DNA of 5,793 nucleotides from Phycisphaerales bacterium (GTDB lineage Bacteria > Pseudomonadota > Gammaproteobacteria > Competibacterales > Competibacteraceae): positions 1 through 5,793 of the forward strand of contig JACSSB010000370.1 of NCBI GenBank assembly GCA_014879435.1, given 5' to 3'. Positions 1-5,793 of this stretch are shown piece by piece (position 1 is the first letter of the stretch; each line of letters starts with the position of its first letter). The position numbers and the translations under genes were made by a program. The notes under the pieces are model-generated. The model ran no database searches, was not told the DNA's origin, and worked only from the letters and a program-made list of their open reading frames with translations.

Positions 1-780
1 TTTCTGAGCTCGTCCAACTGGAATGTCCAGGAGGCGCAATTTGGCATTCTTCCCGAAATCTGGGGGACGCTCTATAGCTCTTTGCTGGCGTTGCTGCTTG
101 GTGGCGTGTTCGGGGTGATCATCGCCGTTTTTCTGACCCAGGATTTTCTGGATACCCGCTTGGCAGTGGTGTTTCGCACCATCATCGAACTACTGGCGGC
201 GATTCCCTCGGTAGTATTCGGTCTCTGGGGTATCTATGTCTTGATCCCACTGCTGCGTCCGATGGCCAACTGGCTGCATGCGGAATTTGGCTTTGTCCCA
301 TTTTTCGGCACCTCGCTCAGTGGTCCGGGTCTTGCTCCCGCCGCCTTGGTGCTGGCGATCATGATCCTGCCCACCGTGGCTTCTATTTCGGTCGATGCTC
401 TGCGCCAGATTCCCTACAAGGTCAAGGAAGCAGCCTACGGTATGGGTACTACCCGCTGGGAAGCGATTCTCAAGGTCATGTTGCCCACCGCTGGTTCCGG
501 CATTCTCGCCGCGTTGGTGCTGGGTTTTGGCCGCGCCTTGGGTGAGACCATGGCCTTGGCGATGTTGATCGGTAATTCCAATCAAATCAGTCTGTCGCTG
601 TTTTCGCCTGCTAACACCCTGGCGGCGCTACTGGCTTCCAACTTCCCTGAGGCGGGACAGATTGAGGTGCAGGCGCTGATGTATGCCGCTTTGGCACTGC
701 TGGCCATCACCCTGCTGGTCAATATCGTCGGATTAGCGGTGATGAAATTCGCCACCCGTAAATTTGAGGCCGAGCGATGA
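1..780 (+). CDS. pstC: Phosphate ABC transporter permease PstC (5'-truncated by the window edge)
   Basis: This is an inner-membrane permease subunit of the high-affinity phosphate importer PstSCAB; it pairs with PstA to form the phosphate channel, driven by PstB. The frame is open from base 1, so the start lies upstream. 259 residues are visible, and about 60 N-terminal residues are missing compared with the roughly 320-residue E. coli protein. The fragment opens with the periplasmic-type stretch FLSSSNWN and continues through several hydrophobic membrane segments (visible residues about 24-45, 60-83, 112-130, 164-190 and 225-248). The cytoplasmic EAA loop that docks on the ATPase is clear at visible residues 143-167 (EAAYGMGTTRWEAI, then LPTAGSGI), followed by GRALGETMA, typical of PstC. 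The stop overlaps the pstA start by four bases, which implies translational coupling. The assignment to PstC rather than PstA rests on gene order, the N-terminal stretch and the GRALGET motif. Confidence 0.95.
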   Translation, partial: FLSSSNWNVQEAQFGILPEIWGTLYSSLLALLLGGVFGVIIAVFLTQDFLDTRLAVVFRTIIELLAAIPSVVFGLWGIYVLIPLLRPMANWLHAEFGFVPFFGTSLSGPGLAPAALVLAIMILPTVASISVDALRQIPYKVKEAAYGMGTTRWEAILKVMLPTAGSGILAALVLGFGRALGETMALAMLIGNSNQISLSLFSPANTLAALLASNFPEAGQIEVQALMYAALALLAITLLVNIVGLAVMKFATRKFEAER

Positions 781-1685
781 ACGACTCCCATCTATCCGCC
801 GAATCGATTCTCCAGGCCGTTGCTGGAGATGCGCCGCGCAACCTACAACGCGCACCGCTGGAAATTCGGACCCTGAAAAGCGGCGCGCTGACCGCCTTAA
901 CCTGGGTCATGGCCGTGCTGGCCAGTATTCCGCTGTTCTCAGTGATCTACATGTTGCTGGTCGAGGGGGGATCGCGTCTGGACTGGGAGGCCCTGACCGC
1001 TTTGCCGCCTTCGGCCTTCGAGGCGGGTGGCGGTTTTGGTAACGCTATTATCGGTACTCTGGTCATGGTGGGCATCGCCACACTGATCAGCGTGCCAATA
1101 GGCATCTTGGCTTCCGTTTATCTGGCGATCCTCGATCCCAATAGCAAATTGGCCCAAACCGCACGGTTTTTAGCGAAGGTGCTGACCGGATTTCCCTCGA
1201 TCCTGGCCGGTGTATTCGTGTACGCCACGATGGTAGTGACCATGAAAAGCTACTCCGCCCTCGCCGGTGGAATGGCGCTGGCGGTGCTGATGTTGCCCAC
1301 CGTGATCCTGGCCGCTGAGCAGGCGATGATGATGGTGCCGAAAAAGATGAAGGATGCTGCCTTTGGCATGGGTTGCACCCGCACCCAGGTGATCTGGAAT
1401 GTGGTGCTACCGACAGGGATGCCGGGCATCTTGACGGGTGTGATGCTGGCGGTGGCTGGTGCCGCTGGAGAGTCGGCACCGCTGCTGTTTACCGCCCTGT
1501 TTAGCAACTACTACCTATCGAGTTTGACTGAGCCGACCGCTTCGCTGTCGATTCTGATCTTCAATTTTTCCGGCATGCCCTACGACAACCAGATCGAACT
1601 GGCTTGGGCCGCATCGTTGGTCCTGGTGTTGATCGTGCTGGTGTTGAATGTTGTAGCTCGTTTTGTTGGGCGCCAGAAATTCTAA
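777..1685 (+). CDS. pstA: Phosphate ABC transporter permease PstA
   Basis: This is the second membrane subunit of the PstSCAB phosphate importer. It has 302 residues, close to the usual length (296 in E. coli). A cytoplasmic N-terminus of about 36 residues precedes membrane segments at roughly 37-62, 90-118, 133-152, 160-181, 217-242 and 275-298. The EAA-type coupling loop lies at residues 193-217 (DAAFGMGCTRTQVIW, then LPTGMPGI), followed by AGAAGESAPLLFTA, a PstA hallmark. The ATG at 777 overlaps the pstC stop as ATGA and has GAGG at 766-769, seven bases upstream, which supports this start. The C-terminal VARFVGRQKF is short and charged, as expected for a cytoplasmic tail. pstB follows 17 bases later. 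I see no frameshift or missing motif. Confidence 0.97.
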   Translation: MNDSHLSAESILQAVAGDAPRNLQRAPLEIRTLKSGALTALTWVMAVLASIPLFSVIYMLLVEGGSRLDWEALTALPPSAFEAGGGFGNAIIGTLVMVGIATLISVPIGILASVYLAILDPNSKLAQTARFLAKVLTGFPSILAGVFVYATMVVTMKSYSALAGGMALAVLMLPTVILAAEQAMMMVPKKMKDAAFGMGCTRTQVIWNVVLPTGMPGILTGVMLAVAGAAGESAPLLFTALFSNYYLSSLTEPTASLSILIFNFSGMPYDNQIELAWAASLVLVLIVLVLNVVARFVGRQKF

Positions 1686-1702
1686 GTTTGAGGTCATCAA
1701 TA

Positions 1703-2530
1703 ATGAATGCGATTGCAGAAACAGTCATGCTTGATTCGGCATCGACCAGCGTAACCAATGCTGTGGTCATGGATTGTCGGATCGAAAAAATCTTTTATGG
1801 TGACTTTCTGGCGGTACGCGATAGCCGCGTGCCGATTAAGAAAAATAAGATCATCGGCTTCATCGGTCCTTCCGGTTGTGGCAAGAGCACCGTGCTGCGC
1901 AGCCTTAACCGCATGAATGATCTGATTCCGATATTTCGTTTTGAGGGCAAGGTCACTTATCACGGTCAGGATATTTACGACAGGAAAGTGGACCCGGTGG
2001 TGGTGCGTCGTTATATCGGCATGGTGTTCCAGCAGCCCAATCCCTTTTCCATGAGTATTTTCGATAATGTGGCTTTCGGCCTGCGCCTGAATCGATTCAA
2101 GGGCGATCTCTCCGAACGTGTGGAACAGGCTCTACGCGGCGCGGCGCTGTGGAACGAGGTCAAGGATAAGCTGAAGAACAGCGGTTTATCTTTGTCCGGT
2201 GGCCAGCAACAGCGCTTGTGCATTGCTCGCGCTATTGCCACCGAACCCGACATGTTGTTGATGGACGAACCCTGTTCAGCGCTCGACCCCATCGCTACTC
2301 GCAAAGTCGAGGAGCTGATGCTGGAGCTGAAGGAGAAGTACACCATCGCCATCGTGACTCACAATATGCAGCAGGCGATGCGGGTTGCCGATACCACTGC
2401 CTTTTTCGCAGTGGATATCTCCCAGGGGAGTCGCACCGGTTATCTGGTCGAAATGGGAGCTACCCGACAGATTTTCGAACAGCCCCAGCAGCAATTAACC
2501 AGGGAATACGTCCGTGGCGAGTTCAGTTAA
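1703..2530 (+). CDS. pstB: Phosphate ABC transporter ATP-binding protein PstB
   Basis: This is the cytoplasmic ATPase that powers phosphate uptake through PstC and PstA. It has 275 residues against 257 in E. coli; the excess is a non-conserved N-terminal tail of about 25 residues before CRIEKIFYGDF. All ABC motifs are intact: Walker A GPSGCGKST (55-63), Q-loop in VFQQPNPF (Q110), signature LSGGQQQR (164-171), Walker B MLLMDEP (184-190, catalytic E189), D-loop SALD (192-195) and switch H220 in IVTHNM. LNRMNDLIP just after Walker A and QQPNPFSMSIFDNV are characteristic of PstB rather than of other ABC ATPases. The start at 1703 is preferred because GAGG at 1690-1693 sits nine bases upstream; the frame is open back to 1604, but that extension lies inside pstA and does not look like PstB. 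The next small ORF begins 16 bases after the stop. Confidence 0.97.
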   Translation: MNAIAETVMLDSASTSVTNAVVMDCRIEKIFYGDFLAVRDSRVPIKKNKIIGFIGPSGCGKSTVLRSLNRMNDLIPIFRFEGKVTYHGQDIYDRKVDPVVVRRYIGMVFQQPNPFSMSIFDNVAFGLRLNRFKGDLSERVEQALRGAALWNEVKDKLKNSGLSLSGGQQQRLCIARAIATEPDMLLMDEPCSALDPIATRKVEELMLELKEKYTIAIVTHNMQQAMRVADTTAFFAVDISQGSRTGYLVEMGATRQIFEQPQQQLTREYVRGEFS

Positions 2531-2536
2531 GGCCGA

Positions 2537-2541
2537 AGGAG
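2537..2541 (+). promoter_or_regulatory. Strong Shine-Dalgarno sequence before the small ORF
   Basis: AGGAG lies five bases before the ATG at 2547, within GAAGGAGACGCGATG. It is among the best ribosome binding sites in the window and is placed just after the pstB stop. It is the main reason for treating the 41-codon ORF as translated. No comparable site precedes the next ORF at 2673. Confidence 0.7.
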
Positions 2542-2546
2542 ACGCG

Positions 2547-2672
2547 ATGAGGACGCGGTTGCTGTTGGCGGGGTGGACCAGTCCTACCGGGAAAATTCCC
2601 GCTAATCCGCGTCTATTTCTGCCCGATCTTGAGGCTGAGAATTCCCATTCGATCATCTTCAACAATAAATAA
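2547..2672 (+). CDS. Small 41-residue ORF of unknown function, in frame with the next gene
   Basis: The reading frame runs from ATG 2547 to TAA 2670-2672 and encodes 41 residues, starting MRTRLLLAGW and ending SIIFNNK. I do not recognise a family. Three things support translation: a strong AGGAG five bases upstream, placement 16 bases after pstB in a compact operon, and a stop codon that touches the ATG of the following Fic-like gene. Both ORFs are in the same frame, so only one TAA separates them. It could be a leader peptide that couples translation to the next gene, a small protein in its own right, or the N-terminus of a once continuous protein of about 278 residues split by a nonsense change. 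There is no clear signal peptide or membrane helix; the hydrophobic LLLA stretch is too short. By eye, residues 29-36 (EAENSHSI) weakly resemble the EA..SS.I pattern in Fic N-terminal regions, but this may be chance. Confidence 0.5.
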   Translation: MRTRLLLAGWTSPTGKIPANPRLFLPDLEAENSHSIIFNNK

Positions 2673-3383
2673 ATGAGCCTGCTGAACATTGTCGCGATTG
2701 AATCTTCTCTGCGTCGGGTGCAAGAAGAATTCGAATCCATCAATCAACGCTTGAGTGGGCAGCGAGATTTGATGGATGACACGGTGATCGAAAATCTGTT
2801 GGCAGGTTATGGCTACGTCGACATTCTGGTCGAATGGGGCATCGACGTTTTTGCCATGGGAAATCATAAATACCTGCTCGAATTGAATAATATCGTGCTG
2901 TGCGGCCCAGATCGGGAATTGCGTAGCCAATACGCAAAGCATATCGCAGCGACTCAAAACCGATTCTATGAAAAGTTAGGGGGTGGCATTGAGGATCTCG
3001 TCGAATGGTATGCTGGTCATTCGAGGTGGACAGTCTGGAGATTAGCCGCCGGTCTTTATGTACGGATGCTGAGCAAACCGGAGCTATTCATCGAAGGCAA
3101 TCATCGCACTGGAGTTCTGCTCGCCAGTTACCTATTGTTGCGTGCAGGAAAACCGCCATTTGTGCTGAGCGTGGAAAACGCCGCAGCCTATTTCGATCCA
3201 TCTAGTTTGATCCAGAACATCAGCAAAAACGGGCTGATCGGCTTATTTCGGTTGCCGGTTATCAGTAAACGTTTTGCTCGATTCCTGGAAGATCAGGCGG
3301 ATTTCAGTTATTTGTGTGCGACGAACCCGCAGAAGATCACGCGATCCCTTTGTCTGGAGGAAATTCCAAATGCCCCCCTCTAA
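2673..3383 (+). CDS. Fic/Fido-fold-like protein with degenerate catalytic motif
   Basis: This 236-residue protein probably has a Fic (Fido) domain. Active Fic enzymes transfer AMP or other phosphate-containing groups to target proteins and carry HxFx(D/E)GNGRxxR. Here residues 137-148 read ELFIEGNHRTGV: the Phe, Glu, Gly-Asn and first Arg are kept, but the catalytic His is Glu137, the second Gly of the anion loop is His144 and the final Arg is Val148. The flanks also fit: a helix ending AAGLYVRML before the motif, and LLASYLLLRAGKPPF then AAYF after it, as in Fic proteins. Residues 7-28 look like a charged amphipathic helix. It is soluble, with no signal peptide. ATG 2673 abuts the preceding TAA and has no Shine-Dalgarno sequence, so it probably relies on reinitiation; a start at Met34 (2772) is less likely because it removes the N-terminal helix. 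It sits where phoU often lies, between pstB and ppk1. It may be a pseudoenzyme or have altered chemistry; its role is unknown. Confidence 0.75.
   Translation: MSLLNIVAIESSLRRVQEEFESINQRLSGQRDLMDDTVIENLLAGYGYVDILVEWGIDVFAMGNHKYLLELNNIVLCGPDRELRSQYAKHIAATQNRFYEKLGGGIEDLVEWYAGHSRWTVWRLAAGLYVRMLSKPELFIEGNHRTGVLLASYLLLRAGKPPFVLSVENAAAYFDPSSLIQNISKNGLIGLFRLPVISKRFARFLEDQADFSYLCATNPQKITRSLCLEEIPNAPL
3356..3360 (+). promoter_or_regulatory. Shine-Dalgarno sequence of ppk1 inside the Fic-like gene
   Basis: GGAGG, continuing as GGAGGAAA, lies nine bases before ATG 3370 and within the last codons of the preceding gene. It decides the ppk1 start at 3370 over the longer open frame reaching back to 3274, which has no such site and would overlap the upstream gene by 110 bases. 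Confidence 0.8.
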
Positions 3384-5577
3384 TAAAAAAAGCCGCTCAT
3401 CCCTGAGTTTGACACGAACTCGGCCTAAACGCGCTCGGAAGCGGCAGATGGCCGACGAGTTTGAACAGCCACTTGCGCCACGTGAAGGGTTATTGGCCCA
3501 TGCCTGGATCGACCGTGATTTAAGTTGGCTCGAATTCAATCGGCGGGTGTTGTGTGAGGGGCTAGACGAACGTACTCCTTTGCTGGAGCGACTCAAGTTT
3601 CTGGCAATCTTCACCTCGAATCTCGATGAGTTCTACATGAAACGCGTCGGGTTGTTGCGCGGTGTGGCCAAAGCCAAAGGTGATGACGACCCGGTGGCGC
3701 GCACCGGCGGTACCCGCGAGCGGCTTGGACGAATCCGCCAGACGATACTTGAGTTGCTAACGGCGCAGGCGCACTGCTATCAAGCTTTGCTCCCAAAATT
3801 GGCCAGCCATGGCATTTTCCTGGCCACCTGGGAGGATTTGACTGAAGCCCAGCGGGACGAGGCTTCGCAATTCTTTGACCGCAACGTTTCACCGGCGCTA
3901 ACTCCGCTGGGATTGGACCCCGCGCATCCCTTCCCATTCATGTCGAGTCTGTCCACCAACTGGGGCTTCATCCTGCGTAACCCGGATACCGAGGAATACG
4001 TGCCGGTGCGGGTCAAGATCCCGACCATGCTACCGTCGTGGATTCCGCTCAAGGCGGACGCTGCACCGGGTGAGCGTCGCTTTCTACGGTTGGAAGACCT
4101 GATTCGACACAGCGGTGAGAAGCTGTTTCCTGGCATGGAATTGGTCGATGCCTCCCTGTTTCGGATCTTGCGCAACGCTGAGATCGAGCTAGGCGAGGAA
4201 GAGGAGGAAAGCCTGCGCGAGGCGGTGACCGAGGCGTTGCGGCAGCGGCGCTTTGGGTCGGTGGTGCGGGTGGATCTGAGTCCAGACACGCACCCCGCGC
4301 TGCGGCAAGGATTGATGGAGCGCTTCGAACTGAGCGAGGACGACGTATACGAATTGCCGGGTCTGCTCGATTACACCGGCCTGTTTCAGATCGCTGGCTT
4401 GGACGTGCCGGAGCTGCGCGACTCGCACTGGTCGCCACTACCGCCGCCGCGTCTGCCGGATGAGGATACCGATATTTTCGCAGCGATCCAGGCGGGCGAT
4501 CTGTTGCTCCACCATCCCTATGACAGCTTCGATCTGAGTGTCGAGAACTTCATTAGCGATGCCGCCATCGACCCGCAAACGGTGGCGATCAAGATGACGG
4601 TGTATCGGGTTGGCGATGATACGCCATTCGTGCGCTCCCTGATTCGTGCCGCCGAAGCCGGTAAGCAGGTGGCTTGTGCAATCGAGCTCAAAGCCCGTTT
4701 CGACGAAGCCCGCAACTTGCTGTGGGCTCAGGAACTGCAAGAGGCCGGTGCGCATGTGACTTATGGAGTGATGGGCTTAAAGACCCATACCAAAGTGGCG
4801 CTGGTGGTGCGCCAGGAAGGACATGATCTGCGTTGTTACGCCCATGTCGGTACTGGTAACTACCACGTTAAGACCGCGCGACTGTATACCGATGTCGGTC
4901 TATTAACCTGCGATCCAGTCATCACTAAAGACGTGGTCAACCTGTTCCATTATCTGACCGGTTGCTCGCGTACACCGCAATTCGAGAAGTTGCTGGTGGC
5001 ACCGATCAATATGCGCCAGCGCTTTCTGGCCTGCATCGAGCGGGAAATCGAACACCATCAGGCCGGTCGACCTGCCCGCATCGTCGCCAAGATGAATCAA
5101 GTCGAAGATCTGGCGATGGGGCGAGCGTTGTCGGCAGCCTCGCAAGCCGGGGTTCCGGTCGATCTGATCGTGCGTGGGTTCTGCTGTCTCGCGCCCGGAG
5201 TGCCCGGCTGGACCGAGAACGTGCGGGTACGTTCGGTTATCGGTCGCTTTCTCGAACATTCGCGGATCATCCATTTTGCCAATGGCCAGGAAGATCCGCT
5301 GGCGGGCGAATTCTTCATCGGTTCGGCGGACTGGATGTTCCGTAATCTGTCGCGCCGGGTCGAAGCAGCCGCTCCAGTCGAGGATCGGGCAGCGCGTGAG
5401 CGTCTGTGGGAGATCCTCACGATTTGTCTGCAAGATCGTCGGCAGGCGTGGCTGATGCAATCGGATGGTAGTTACATCCAAGCGCAGCCTGCGGAGGAGG
5501 GCACCGGGCCAGCGTTGATGGGAACCCATGTCTGGTTGATGGATCTCACACGACGACGGGCGGCGATTCTCTCCTGA
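3370..5577 (+). CDS. ppk1: Polyphosphate kinase 1
   Basis: PPK1 reversibly polymerises the gamma-phosphate of ATP into inorganic polyphosphate and is often associated with the inner membrane. This copy has 735 residues; E. coli PPK has 688. The N domain starts at WIDRDLSWLEFNRRVL (46-61), followed by FTSNLDEFYMKRVG with Asn84 matching the ATP-contacting E. coli Asn45. The C-terminal catalytic domains contain VYRVGDD (Arg413) and ELKARFDE (Arg443), equivalent to the Mg-site Arg375 and Arg405. The autophosphorylated His is His473 in GLKTHTK (E. coli His435), and the second active-site His is His630 in RFLEHSR (E. coli His592). AHVGTGNYH, TARLYTD and GSADWMFRNL are further family signatures. The extra length is mostly a Lys/Arg-rich N-terminal tail of about 43 residues. 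The start overlaps the upstream gene by 14 bases in another frame. An internal ATG at 3448 (Met27) with GGAAG six bases upstream could give a 709-residue form. All key residues are present, so it should be active. Confidence 0.97.
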   Translation: MPPSNKKSRSSLSLTRTRPKRARKRQMADEFEQPLAPREGLLAHAWIDRDLSWLEFNRRVLCEGLDERTPLLERLKFLAIFTSNLDEFYMKRVGLLRGVAKAKGDDDPVARTGGTRERLGRIRQTILELLTAQAHCYQALLPKLASHGIFLATWEDLTEAQRDEASQFFDRNVSPALTPLGLDPAHPFPFMSSLSTNWGFILRNPDTEEYVPVRVKIPTMLPSWIPLKADAAPGERRFLRLEDLIRHSGEKLFPGMELVDASLFRILRNAEIELGEEEEESLREAVTEALRQRRFGSVVRVDLSPDTHPALRQGLMERFELSEDDVYELPGLLDYTGLFQIAGLDVPELRDSHWSPLPPPRLPDEDTDIFAAIQAGDLLLHHPYDSFDLSVENFISDAAIDPQTVAIKMTVYRVGDDTPFVRSLIRAAEAGKQVACAIELKARFDEARNLLWAQELQEAGAHVTYGVMGLKTHTKVALVVRQEGHDLRCYAHVGTGNYHVKTARLYTDVGLLTCDPVITKDVVNLFHYLTGCSRTPQFEKLLVAPINMRQRFLACIEREIEHHQAGRPARIVAKMNQVEDLAMGRALSAASQAGVPVDLIVRGFCCLAPGVPGWTENVRVRSVIGRFLEHSRIIHFANGQEDPLAGEFFIGSADWMFRNLSRRVEAAAPVEDRAARERLWEILTICLQDRRQAWLMQSDGSYIQAQPAEEGTGPALMGTHVWLMDLTRRRAAILS

Positions 5578-5600
5578 ATTTATATAACTGAAAGGGTTTT

Positions 5601-5793
5601 ATGCATATTTCCTTCGATATCGATGACACTTTGGTGTGTGATCCCTCCGTACCAGTCGAGCTGGAAGCAGGCTACTGGTGGCGGCGCTGGCGCTATCCTG
5701 AGCGCTTACGACGGGGCACTTTCGCACTAATGCGGGCGTTGATGCGTCGTCGTTGCAAGATTTGGATCTACACCACGTCCAATCGCTCGGTGC
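5601..5793 (+). CDS. HAD-superfamily phosphatase-like protein (3'-truncated by the window edge)
   Basis: 64 codons of a gene that runs out of the window are visible. The N-terminus MHISFDIDDTLVC holds HAD motif I (DxDDT): Asp6 would be the phosphorylated nucleophile and Asp8 the general acid/base. IWIYTTSNRS at residues 54-63 ends a predicted beta strand with Thr/Ser, as in HAD motif II. Between them lies a Trp- and Arg-rich segment (YWWRRWRYPERLRRG, residues 25-39) followed by a helix, LMRALMRRR. The spacing of about 50 residues between motifs I and II suggests a small cap or none at this position. A modest AAAGGG at 5591-5596 precedes the ATG, 23 bases after the ppk1 stop, so it is probably the next operon gene. 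Most HAD proteins of this type are phosphohydrolases of small molecules. The substrate cannot be told from this fragment, and motifs III and IV lie outside the window. Confidence 0.8.
   Translation, partial: MHISFDIDDTLVCDPSVPVELEAGYWWRRWRYPERLRRGTFALMRALMRRRCKIWIYTTSNRSV

Noticed and set aside
1604..1702. A longer pstB start inside pstA
   Set aside because: The added 33 residues are pstA sequence read in another frame, and ATG 1703 has its own GAGG site.
2588..2601. Inverted repeat CGGGAAAATTCCCG as a possible terminator or operator
   Set aside because: The stem is only about five to six bases with a tiny loop, no T-run follows, and it lies inside the small ORF. It could be chance.
2531..2672. 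A phoU remnant between pstB and the Fic-like gene
   Set aside because: Neither the 41-residue ORF nor other frames show PhoU-like helical repeats or its conserved acidic metal-binding motifs.
3274..3369. A longer ppk1 start giving 32 extra residues
   Set aside because: The extension overlaps the Fic-like gene, lacks a ribosome binding site and does not resemble PPK1; ATG 3370 has GGAGG nine bases upstream.
3385..3391. Run of seven A residues at codons 6-8 of ppk1 as a slippage or phase-variation site
   Set aside because: Seven bases is short for phase variation, the reading frame is intact as written, and there is no sign of an alternative product.
4903..5529. 208-codon open frame on the minus strand opposite the 3' part of ppk1
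   Set aside because: It lies fully inside a well-supported ppk1 gene, its translation resembles no family I know, and GC-rich coding DNA commonly leaves such antisense frames open. The same applies to the minus-strand frames at 3780-4289 and 1087-1479.
1..5793. Pho box, tRNA, CRISPR array, insertion sequence or attachment site
   Set aside because: By eye I found no CTGTCAT-type direct repeats, tRNA cloverleaf, spaced repeats, transposase or terminal inverted repeats; nearly all bases are accounted for by genes.

Overview
The window is a tightly packed block of genes, all on the + strand, at moderately high GC. It reads as part of one phosphate-acquisition and polyphosphate operon from a proteobacterium. 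A gammaproteobacterium is my guess from the protein style and gene order; nothing in the window proves a taxon.

Layout: (1) 1-780, the 3' part of pstC; (2) 777-1685, pstA, overlapping pstC by ATGA; (3) 1703-2530, pstB. Together these are the two membrane permeases and the ATPase of the high-affinity phosphate ABC transporter; pstS and the operon promoter are presumably upstream, outside the window. (4) 2547-2672, a 41-codon small ORF with a good Shine-Dalgarno sequence. Its TAA directly abuts, in the same frame, the ATG of (5) 2673-3383, a 236-residue Fic/Fido-like protein whose catalytic motif is recognisable but altered (Glu where the catalytic His should be). (6) 3370-5577, ppk1, a full-length polyphosphate kinase with both histidines, both Mg-site arginines and the ATP-site Asn in place. 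(7) 5601 to the window edge, the start of a HAD-superfamily phosphatase-like gene.

Intergenic distances are -4, 17, 16, 0, -14 and 23 bases, with no convincing terminator or internal promoter, so co-transcription is likely. The inferred logic is that phosphate imported by PstSCAB ends up, through ATP, in polyphosphate made by PPK1, with both steps driven by one phosphate-responsive transcript. phoU, the usual neighbour after pstB, is absent from that position; the small ORF and the Fic-like gene lie there instead. These two are the least explained part of the window and the best candidates for something undescribed. The rest is conventional.
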